A stretch of DNA of 10,983 nt. Origin: Patescibacteria group bacterium. GTDB taxonomy: Bacteria; Patescibacteriota; Minisyncoccia; Minisyncoccales; CG1-02-41-26. Below, in pieces: positions 6,533-10,982 of the stretch. How positions within the stretch are numbered: the first letter of the stretch is position 1; each line of letters begins with the position of its first letter. A program made the translations under genes and the position numbers. Under the pieces are notes generated by a model that did not search any database, was not told the DNA's origin, and saw only the letters and a list, made by a program, of their open reading frames with translations. The stretch covers positions 1 through 10,983 of the forward strand of contig JAHJSK010000091.1 of the NCBI GenBank assembly GCA_018830365.1. Reading direction: 5' to 3'.

Positions 6533-6800
6533 AAAGATCTGAATGTGAGCATATCATTAGCAACAAAATAGTTATGATGGATTTTTCTATTTTATAAATA
6601 AGAAGTGTGTCTGGTTTTATATGACATTCAAAACAATTTTTAAATTCACCAGTTAAACAATGATTTAAATTTTTTAATGGCAGTTTCCCCCCTTTAATTA
6701 AAATATCTAAAATTTTTTCTAATTCTTTAAGAACGACGCGATTATGTTTATAATGCTTCAAATCTTTCTTAAAATGATTGGAGAATTTCAATAAAAACAT
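6528..6800 (-). CDS. yafQ: YafQ/RelE-family toxin (ribosome-dependent mRNA interferase)
   Basis: RelE-fold toxins of the YafQ branch cut mRNA in the ribosomal A site. The 90-residue product begins MFLLKFSNHFKKDLKHYK and keeps the YafQ pattern of catalytic and binding residues: H47 in NHCLTGEF, H60 and D64 in ECHIKPD, then LLIYKI, and H86 and F90 in the terminal SHSDLF. These correspond to E. coli YafQ H50, H63, D67, H87 and F91; the tryptophan after the aspartate in YafQ is T65 here. Length is normal. The ATG is 3 bp past the stop of the antitoxin gene, so the two are translated from one message. The gene ends at the probable dapL promoter. Confidence 0.87.
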   Translation of the reverse strand: MFLLKFSNHFKKDLKHYKHNRVVLKELEKILDILIKGGKLPLKNLNHCLTGEFKNCFECHIKPDTLLIYKIEKSIITILLLMICSHSDLF

Positions 6801-6803
6801 AAG

Positions 6804-7091
6804 CTAATCTTTTAAAGCCGCCTTAATAAGCGCTGACCCTTTTTTAAAAAAATTATTGGTATTTTTTGCGTCCTTGATTGATTCGCGTAAAATCTCAGCT
6901 CTGCGCAAGGTAAATCCATTTTCGTCCCTTAATTCACAGGGAAAATTTTTTGAATTTATTACTTGACGAAAAAAAATTTTAATTGCTGAGCTCATGTCCA
7001 TTCCCAAACTTTCTAAAACTTTTTTTGCTTCGTTTTTAGTTTTTGAGTCAATGCGAATTTGAATTTGCTCATTATTTTTATTAGTAAGCAT
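6804..7091 (-). CDS. dinJ: DinJ/RelB-family antitoxin
   Basis: This antitoxin is expected to bind and inhibit the adjacent YafQ-like toxin and to repress the operon through an N-terminal ribbon-helix-helix domain. In the 95 residues, the strand IQIRIDSKTKNEAKKVLESLG followed by MDMSSAIKIFFRQVINSKNFPCEL is the classic DinJ arrangement (residues 9-54), written here in two parts. A charged C-terminal segment suited to wrapping the toxin follows. It is first in the operon, directly after a near-consensus promoter. Palindromes at 7092-7105 and 7110-7119 between promoter and start are candidate operators. Confidence 0.85.
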   Translation of the reverse strand: MLTNKNNEQIQIRIDSKTKNEAKKVLESLGMDMSSAIKIFFRQVINSKNFPCELRDENGFTLRRAEILRESIKDAKNTNNFFKKGSALIKAALKD

Positions 7092-7119
7092 ATTTTTTAA
7101 AAAATTTAAAATAATTATT
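7092..7119. promoter_or_regulatory. Candidate operator palindromes of the dinJ-yafQ operon
   Basis: Two perfect palindromes, ATTTTTTAAAAAAT (7092-7105) and AATAATTATT (7110-7119), lie between the -10 and the start codon of dinJ. DinJ-type antitoxins repress their own operons at such sites. Low sequence complexity limits confidence. Confidence 0.35.
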
Positions 7120-7148
7120 ATTGTATTGCATTTTTATTTAATTGTCAA
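7120..7148 (-). promoter_or_regulatory. Promoter of dinJ-yafQ
   Basis: On the - strand, TTGACA (7143-7148), a 17-bp spacer and TACAAT (7120-7125) make the closest match to the sigma-70 consensus in the window. The dinJ start is 29 bp after the -10. Confidence 0.75.
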
Positions 7149-7171
7149 TACATAAAATAACTTTAATATTT

Positions 7172-7228
7172 GAATGTTAAAATAAAAATCAAAAATAATT
7201 CTAATTTAAATGTGCGATTTTTGATTTC
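7172..7228. repeat. Dispersed repeat, copy B (overlaps the 3' end of gpmA)
   Basis: This segment starts GAATGTTAAAATAAAAATC and aligns with 4462-4519. The last part (7201-7228) encodes the C-terminal residues of phosphoglycerate mutase, so the repeat spans a gene end here and lies between genes at copy A. Confidence 0.5.
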
Positions 7229-7878
7229 AATTTATCAAAATTATAAATTCTTAATTCACCATAATTCATTTCAAGATGAGCAATGTCTTTGTCAGATATT
7301 TTTTCAATGTATTTTATCAAAGCCCTTAGCGCGTTGTGGCTGGCAACCACTAAAACATTTTTGCCTTGTTGCAAATCTTTTTCAATGTATTTTTTGAAAA
7401 ACGGAACTGTTCTCTCATAAACATGTTCCAAGCTCTCTCCTTCTGGCGGAGCGACTTGATAACTTCGCCGCCATTGCTGGACCTTTTTTACCCCGTATTT
7501 TTTTATTATTTCTTTTTTGTTTAGCCCTTGAAGTTTTCCATAATATCTTTCATTTAAAACCTCTGAAACATAAACAGGAATGTCATCTTGGCTTATGTCT
7601 TTGAAATGTCCGCGCTCCTTCATTTTGCCCGCGTCAAGATGGACAAAAATAGGATATTTTTTATCGTGTTCCAAAATTCTGGCTATCGTATCCATATTTC
7701 TGAAAAGCCGAGCGCAATAAATTGCGTCAATTTTAAATGAAAATATTTTTTTTGCGAGCGCTTTTGCCGCTTTTGATTGATTCTCTGCCAATGGCGTGTC
7801 AACCCAGCCATTAAATCTGTTTTCCTCATTCCACCGCGATTGAAGATGACGCAATAAAAATAATTTAGACAATAACAT
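7201..7878 (-). CDS. gpmA: 2,3-bisphosphoglycerate-dependent phosphoglycerate mutase
   Basis: This glycolytic enzyme interconverts 3- and 2-phosphoglycerate via a phosphohistidine. From the ATG at 7878 it has 225 residues, with LLRHLQSRWNEENRFNGW placing R10 and the catalytic H11 exactly as in E. coli GpmA. NERYYGKLQGLNK (E110), WRRSY and ASHNALRALIKYIEKIS (second histidine H181) are also present. A TTG 15 bp upstream would add five residues, but the R10/H11 register favours ATG. Oddly, the glycine that normally follows each active-site histidine is absent: RHG is RHL, and HGN is HN with one residue missing. The region between the fold core and ERYYG is longer than in E. coli. A heptamer array lies immediately before the start where a ribosome binding site would be. 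A promoter is predicted about 120 bp upstream. Confidence 0.9.
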   Translation of the reverse strand: MLLSKLFLLRHLQSRWNEENRFNGWVDTPLAENQSKAAKALAKKIFSFKIDAIYCARLFRNMDTIARILEHDKKYPIFVHLDAGKMKERGHFKDISQDDIPVYVSEVLNERYYGKLQGLNKKEIIKKYGVKKVQQWRRSYQVAPPEGESLEHVYERTVPFFKKYIEKDLQQGKNVLVVASHNALRALIKYIEKISDKDIAHLEMNYGELRIYNFDKLKSKIAHLN

Positions 7879-7880
7879 AA

Positions 7881-7908
7881 GCGAAAAGCGCAAAGCGCAA
7901 AGTGAAAA
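7881..7908. repeat. Heptamer tandem array upstream of gpmA
   Basis: There are four 7-bp units: GCGAAAA, GCGCAAA, GCGCAAA and GTGAAAA. The array starts 2 bp upstream of the gpmA ATG. A possible alternative TTG start of gpmA lies within it. Confidence 0.7.
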
Positions 7909-7998
7909 GTTTCAACGGAAAATTTAAAACAAAAAATGTAAAGAGAAAAACAACAATGTAAAGTTTAAAACTTTTTTGAATTTTGAACAATGAGTAAT

Positions 7999-8027
7999 AG
8001 TGTATCATACATAAAACAGAATGTCAT
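7999..8027 (-). promoter_or_regulatory. Predicted promoter of gpmA
   Basis: On the - strand, ATGACA (8022-8027), a 17-bp spacer and TACACT (7999-8004) occur, with TG one base before the -10 (TGATACACT). It would give a leader of roughly 110 nt that includes the heptamer array. Confidence 0.5.
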
Positions 8028-8077
8028 TTGCCCAGATAAACTCCATTTCGCGAGACGAGAAGTAGCACAGCGTCGGG

Positions 8078-8107
8078 CATTGAACAATTCTATGGAATTG
8101 TTCAATG
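8078..8107. repeat. Palindrome R1, 30 bp, at the 3' end of the ArsR-like gene
   Basis: Perfect 13-bp arms CATTGAACAATTC and GAATTGTTCAATG surround TATG. It starts 1 bp past the stop of the regulator gene. The following - strand sequence is not T-rich, so it is not an ordinary terminator. It shares the 18-bp core ACAATTCTATRGAATTGT with R2 and R3. Confidence 0.85.
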
Positions 8108-8108
8108 A

Positions 8109-8375
8109 CTACCTCAGGATAACCTCAATTATTTTTTGAAAATCTTTGGGCAGCTGTTGGTTGAAAGAATAAAAAACATGTCCCGCAGTTCCCTGCGCCT
8201 CTAAAATGTCTAAATTTTTTAATAACGCCAAATGGTTTGAGGTGGCCTTAAAGGAAATTCCAAGATATTCCGCAATATCGGTAACATTTATCTTTCGGCC
8301 ATTGATTAAAAGTTTAATTATTTTGAGCCTGTTAATATTTGATAGGGTTCTAAAAATTATTGTCCATCTTTTCAT
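8109..8375 (-). CDS. ArsR-type winged helix-turn-helix transcriptional regulator
   Basis: This is a minimal ArsR/SmtB-fold regulator of 88 residues. MKRWTIIFRTLSNINRLKIIKLL is the opening helix pair, with the L-x-x-x-x-R-L-x-I-I-x-L-L pattern. NVTDIAEYLGISFKATSNHLALL is the helix-turn-helix with recognition helix around FKATSNHLALLK. ILEAQGTAGHVFYSFN is the beta-hairpin wing, followed by a C-terminal dimerisation helix. There is no cysteine at all, so the classic metal-sensing site is absent. Its ligand is unknown and it may be a redox-independent or constitutive repressor. It is alone on the - strand, with R1 just after its stop and R2 and R3 upstream. R2 covers the predicted promoter, which suggests autoregulation. 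A heptamer array lies 10 bp before the start codon, and no ribosome binding site is visible. Confidence 0.85.
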   Translation of the reverse strand: MKRWTIIFRTLSNINRLKIIKLLINGRKINVTDIAEYLGISFKATSNHLALLKNLDILEAQGTAGHVFYSFNQQLPKDFQKIIEVILR

Positions 8376-8385
8376 ATTTTTTTCA

Positions 8386-8413
8386 TTGATAATTGATAAT
8401 TGATAATTGATAA
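8386..8413. repeat. Heptamer tandem array (TTGATAA)4 upstream of the ArsR-like gene
   Basis: There are four perfect copies of TTGATAA on the + strand (TTATCAA on the coding strand), 10 bp before the ArsR-like start codon and within its predicted leader. Confidence 0.9.
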
Positions 8414-8437
8414 TTTTTTAATAAATGGGACTTTTTT

Positions 8438-8466
8438 ATCATAGGACAATTCTATGGAATTGTACA
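8438..8466 (-). promoter_or_regulatory. Predicted promoter of the ArsR-like gene, overlapped by palindrome R2
   Basis: On the - strand, TGTACA (8461-8466), a 17-bp spacer and TATGAT (8438-8443) occur. The R2 palindrome spans the -35, the spacer and most of the -10, which is where a repressor operator would be expected. Confidence 0.55.
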
Positions 8467-8469
8467 ATG
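8440..8469. repeat. Palindrome R2, 30 bp, imperfect
   Basis: Left arm CATAGGACAATTC and right arm GAATTGTACAATG surround TATG, with three mismatched pairs in the outer part. The left arm equals that of R3, while the right arm ends like R1 (CAATG), so R2 looks intermediate or recombinant. Confidence 0.85.
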
Positions 8470-8494
8470 GTTCAAGTAGAATTTTATTTTTGGG

Positions 8495-8536
8495 ATGTAC
8501 CATAGGACAATTCTATAGAATTGTCCTATGGTACAT
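8495..8536. repeat. Palindrome R3, 42 bp, perfect
   Basis: Both strands read identically across 42 bp. The central 30 bp (8501-8530) have arms CATAGGACAATTC and GAATTGTCCTATG around TATA, and the palindrome extends on each side by ATGTAC / GTACAT. It lies about 30 bp upstream of the -35 of the ArsR-like gene. Confidence 0.95.
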
Positions 8537-8591
8537 TTGCTTAATTTTTTGTGTTTTTATTGGACAAATAAACATTCCAACATTTTTAAAA

Positions 8592-8610
8592 ACCCTAAAT
8601 TACGAAATGG
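8592..8610 (+). repeat. Diverged copy of the end repeat of the 8681-8813 element
   Basis: ACCCTAAATTACGAAATGG resembles ACCTTGAATTATAAAATGG at 8682-8700, and the reverse complement of 8797-8812. The differences are all transitions. The stretch 8537-8680 shows nothing else I can identify. Confidence 0.5.
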
Positions 8611-8680
8611 AAAAATATTAGAGCTTTGCCCCATCAAACAAGACGAAACATTTCATAAATTTTAAAAAAATTATGTGTTT

Positions 8681-8813
8681 TACCTTGAATTATAAAATGG
8701 ATAAAATTGTTAAATTAATGCTCTGCAAAAAGGGTTTTGAATGAATGGAGGCGGGCGGGTATTCCATTCAAAATCCTTTTTGCGAGCATTAACTAATTTC
8801 GCAATTCAAGGTA
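8681..8813. repeat. 133-bp inverted-repeat element with long hairpin and G-rich loop
   Basis: The ends are perfect 11-bp inverted repeats, TACCTTGAATT (8681-8691) and AATTCAAGGTA (8803-8813). Inside is a long stem: left arm 8715-8743 and right arm 8765-8792 pair over 28 bp with one bulged base and one G-T position. The 21-nt loop (8744-8764) contains GGAGGCGGGCGGG, strikingly GC-rich for this region. The element sits just after rodA on the - strand. It is not followed by a clean T-run on either strand. It could be a non-autonomous mobile repeat or a structured RNA. It has no credible open reading frame. Confidence 0.75.
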
Positions 8814-8840
8814 TTTTAATTTTTCGCGTTGGCGCTCGCA

Positions 8841-9923
8841 TTAACCCAAACGGCCCAGCATTCCCAAGCCCAAATAAAAAGCCAAAATATAAGATCCTCC
8901 ATAACTAACAAAAGGCAAAGGAATTCCAACCACAGGCAAAAGCCCTAATGTCATTCCTATATTTATAAAGCTTTGAGAGATTAATAAAAATGCAAATCCT
9001 ATCGCAAAAAGCCGTGTAAAATTGTCTTCAGCCAATAAAGCAACTTTCATTATCTGTGAAAAAAGAAAAATTATAAAAAAAATGAGAATAAGAATTCCAA
9101 AAAATCCTGTTGCTTCGGCAATGGAAGCAAAAATAAAGTCGGTTTGCGAAGATGGTAAAAAACCATACTGAATTTGAGAATTGTTGCTAATCCCCTTTCC
9201 CCAAAAACCTCCGGAACCAATGGCAATTTTTGACTGATTAATATTCCAAGAAATTCCCTGAAAATCGATTTTTGGATTTAAAAAACTGATAACTCTCTCT
9301 TTTTGATAATTCTTTAACCAAAATTGCCAAGCAGCAACAAAAATAATTAAAGCCACTAGCCCCAAAATTAAAAAATGCCGTATCCCGAGCCCTGAAAAAA
9401 TAACAATACCCAACCAAACAAAAATTAAAATAAACGCAGAACCAAAATCCGGCTGAAATAAAATCAGAAAAAAGGGAATTGCCAAATAAAGCAAGGAAAA
9501 AAAAATGGACTGAAATCTTTTAATTTCTATGTGCCGAACAGCAAAATATTTACTCAAAATAGCAATCAAAAAAATAGCGGCAAAAGGCACGGGATCAAAA
9601 GAAAAAATTCCTAATTTATACCATCCTTTATCTCCTTTTATTTCTACTCCAAAAAAATATAAACCCAAAAGAGCGATAAGAGAGAGAAAATAAAGCGCGA
9701 AAATAAAATAGGAATTATGTTTTAAAAATTTCAAATCAAAAAAATTAAGCAAAATAACCAAAAAAACAGAAAAAGCAAAAAAAATAAGCTGCTTTTTAAA
9801 ATAAAAAAAATTCCCTTGCGCCGAAGAAAAACTATAAATACTCAAAAGCCCGAATAAAGTCAAAGCAAAAGCCGGTAAAATCAACGGCCAATTAAAATTT
9901 TTTAAAAATTTAAGAAAGTTCAT
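8841..9923 (-). CDS. rodA: RodA, SEDS-family peptidoglycan glycosyltransferase
   Basis: RodA is an integral membrane enzyme that polymerises lipid II glycan strands during elongation together with PBP2. The 360 residues contain about ten hydrophobic helices. SEDS landmarks are present: W101 in KGWYKLG, QPDFGSA (157-163), VISFLNP, SWNINQSKIAIGSGGFWGKG (225-244), FLPSSQTDFIFA with the catalytic-position D262, and GLLPVVGIPLPFVSYGGS near the end. The usual QPSExxK motif after the tryptophan reads DPVPFAA (110-116), so the conserved Gln, Ser, Glu and Lys are all replaced. FtsW is the alternative, but INQSKIAIGSGGFWGKG and TDFIFA favour RodA. The ATG lies 21 bp after the tpiA stop with no promoter in the gap, so tpiA-rodA is probably one transcript. 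No ribosome binding site is seen. Confidence 0.93.
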   Translation of the reverse strand: MNFLKFLKNFNWPLILPAFALTLFGLLSIYSFSSAQGNFFYFKKQLIFFAFSVFLVILLNFFDLKFLKHNSYFIFALYFLSLIALLGLYFFGVEIKGDKGWYKLGIFSFDPVPFAAIFLIAILSKYFAVRHIEIKRFQSIFFSLLYLAIPFFLILFQPDFGSAFILIFVWLGIVIFSGLGIRHFLILGLVALIIFVAAWQFWLKNYQKERVISFLNPKIDFQGISWNINQSKIAIGSGGFWGKGISNNSQIQYGFLPSSQTDFIFASIAEATGFFGILILIFFIIFLFSQIMKVALLAEDNFTRLFAIGFAFLLISQSFINIGMTLGLLPVVGIPLPFVSYGGSYILAFYLGLGMLGRLG

Positions 9924-9944
9924 GTTTGTTGACGCTTATATTTT

Positions 9945-10742
9945 TTACGCTTGGTTTGCGATGCTGATAAACTCGTCGGGATTTAAAGAAGCGGCGCCCA
10001 CCAAAACTCCGTTGATTTCTTTTTCTTTTAAAAACTCGTAAGCGTTTTGGGAATTAATACTTCCACCATAAATAATAGGAATTTTTTTCCCGATTTTTTG
10101 ACCAAAAATTTGGACGATATTTTTTTTTATAAACAAAATGCCTTCCAATGCTTCCGCAACAGAGCAGGGGCCATTAGGGCTAATAGCCCAGACCGGCTCG
10201 TAGACAACAATTAAATTGGCGAGAAAGCGGGCCGGCAAACCAATAATTTTTTTTAGACATTTTTTTAATTGTGTTTTTAAAACTTTTTTTGTCTGGCCTG
10301 TCTCTCGCTCTTTTTTTGTTTCGCCAATACAAAGAATGGCTCTCAAATCATTTTTTAAAACTGCCTCCACTTTTTTACTTATCATTTCATCGGTCTCGTT
10401 AATATATTGCCTCCGCTCTGAATGGCCAAGTATAACATATTGACAGCCCAAATTTTTAAGCATTAAGGCCGAAATTTCTCCCGTGAACGCGCCTCTGTTT
10501 TTTAGCGAATTTTCCCAAAAACAATCTTGCGAGCCCAATTTGACATTTGACATTTGCCTAAGGCCTGACGGCTCGGCCGTATAAGGACATTTGACATTTG
10601 ATAGATAAACAAATGGCGGACAAATTACCACCTCTACATTTTTTAAATTTTTTGTCGCTTTTTTTATTGAATCAAAAAGCCGCTTTGCTGATTGCAAAGT
10701 CGCGGGGTTCATTTTCCAATTAGCAACAATTATTTTTTTCAT
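9945..10742 (-). CDS. tpiA: Triosephosphate isomerase
   Basis: TpiA interconverts dihydroxyacetone phosphate and glyceraldehyde 3-phosphate in glycolysis. From the ATG at 10742 the product starts MKKIIVANWKMN, the standard opening with the substrate-binding Asn and Lys. GAFTGEISALML, the catalytic-histidine motif ILGHSERR, the catalytic glutamate in VYEPVWAI, IYGGSI and GVLVGAASL follow. A GTG 12 bp upstream (10754) is possible but less likely. The product of about 265 residues is slightly long. Extra length lies after VYLSNVK, where a segment ending in a second SNVK makes this loop about eight residues longer than in E. coli, and it is encoded by a short repeat element. Loop 6 reads AISPNGPCS rather than the common AIGTGK. 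Two copies of a heptamer precede the start. rodA follows after 21 bp. Confidence 0.95.
   Translation of the reverse strand: MKKIIVANWKMNPATLQSAKRLFDSIKKATKNLKNVEVVICPPFVYLSNVKCPYTAEPSGLRQMSNVKLGSQDCFWENSLKNRGAFTGEISALMLKNLGCQYVILGHSERRQYINETDEMISKKVEAVLKNDLRAILCIGETKKERETGQTKKVLKTQLKKCLKKIIGLPARFLANLIVVYEPVWAISPNGPCSVAEALEGILFIKKNIVQIFGQKIGKKIPIIYGGSINSQNAYEFLKEKEINGVLVGAASLNPDEFISIANQA
10542..10600 (-). repeat. Short repeat element read in frame inside tpiA
   Basis: Two exact 15-bp direct repeats, GACATTTGACATTTG (10542-10556 and 10586-10600), flank 29 bp of GC-richer sequence that contains the inverted repeat ACGGC-TCG-GCCGT (10568-10580). Each direct repeat is itself two units of a heptamer (TTTGACA). 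The reading frame of tpiA is kept across it. Confidence 0.75.
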
Positions 10743-10754
10743 TTCTTTAATCAC

Positions 10755-10768
10755 ATTTACAATTTACA
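10755..10768. repeat. Heptamer duplication (ATTTACA)2 upstream of tpiA
   Basis: Two perfect copies of ATTTACA lie directly before the GTG at 10754 and 12 bp before the preferred ATG. On the coding strand this reads TTGTAAATTGTAAATG. Confidence 0.6.
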
Positions 10769-10778
10769 ACCGAAGAAA

Positions 10779-10807
10779 AATTTACCAAGATCGGGTCTTG
10801 GTAAATT
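10779..10807 (-). terminator. Intrinsic terminator after the DUF1566-like gene
   Basis: Perfect 12-bp arms AATTTACCAAGA and TCTTGGTAAATT have a 5-nt loop. On the - strand the second arm continues into TTTTTCTT. It lies 35 bp after the stop of the partial gene and before tpiA, so tpiA should have its own promoter in the short gap or be reached by read-through. Confidence 0.7.
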
Positions 10808-10841
10808 GCCATCTGTTTTCCATTGTCTTTCTTTTCCAATT

Positions 10842-10982
10842 TTACGGATCTCGGACAATTCTTGTATACAAAGAAGCATTTTTGGAAAATGGATTAGAAA
10901 TTGGTAAGTAAAAATCATAATTATTAGCCATCCAGAATTGTTCTTGGTTGAAAGGATTTGGGGTGGATGACCAAAAAGAACG
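10842..10982 (-). CDS. C-terminus of a DUF1566/Lcl-like protein (5' end outside window)
   Basis: The - strand is open from the window edge to a TAA at 10842-10844. The 46 residues begin RSFWSSTPNPFNQ, contain FWMANNYDFYLP and end SLYTRIVRDP. An FWSST near the start, followed about 35 residues later by a terminal RIVRD-type motif, is the pattern I associate with the end of DUF1566 (Lcl) domains of surface or prepilin-like proteins. These commonly end in VRCVR or VRLVRD. The match is by motif memory only. Only the tail is visible, so length, signal peptide and function are unknown. An intrinsic terminator follows, which supports this as a genuine gene end. An association with pili or the PilB ATPase is only a guess. 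Confidence 0.6.
   Translation of the reverse strand, partial: RSFWSSTPNPFNQEQFWMANNYDFYLPISNPFSKNASLYTRIVRDP

Noticed and set aside
7935..7974. AATGTAAAG direct repeat and AAAGTTT-A-AAACTTT inverted repeat upstream of gpmA
   Set aside because: They are short, AT-rich and without a following T-run, and cannot be separated from chance in this composition.
8029..8079. tRNA-like fold closed by TGCCC / GGGCA
   Set aside because: There is no T-loop, no anticodon stem and no proper acceptor length. It is a short GC-richer patch closed by a chance 5-bp pairing.
8078..8107. R1 as an intrinsic terminator of the ArsR-like gene
   Set aside because: The sequence after the hairpin on the - strand is GC-rich (CCCGACGC) and not T-rich, and R1 belongs to a family also found upstream of the gene.
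8078..8536. CRISPR array
   Set aside because: The repeats are palindromic, irregularly spaced, separated by a gene and only three in number, and no cas gene is present.
8715..8792. Integron attC site
   Set aside because: The GTTRRRY/RYYYAAC boxes are in the wrong order or do not match, and no integrase or cassette arrangement is seen.
10692..10907. 71-residue + strand frame near the right end
   Set aside because: It runs antisense across the start of tpiA, the terminator and the DUF1566-like tail, and has no supporting signals.
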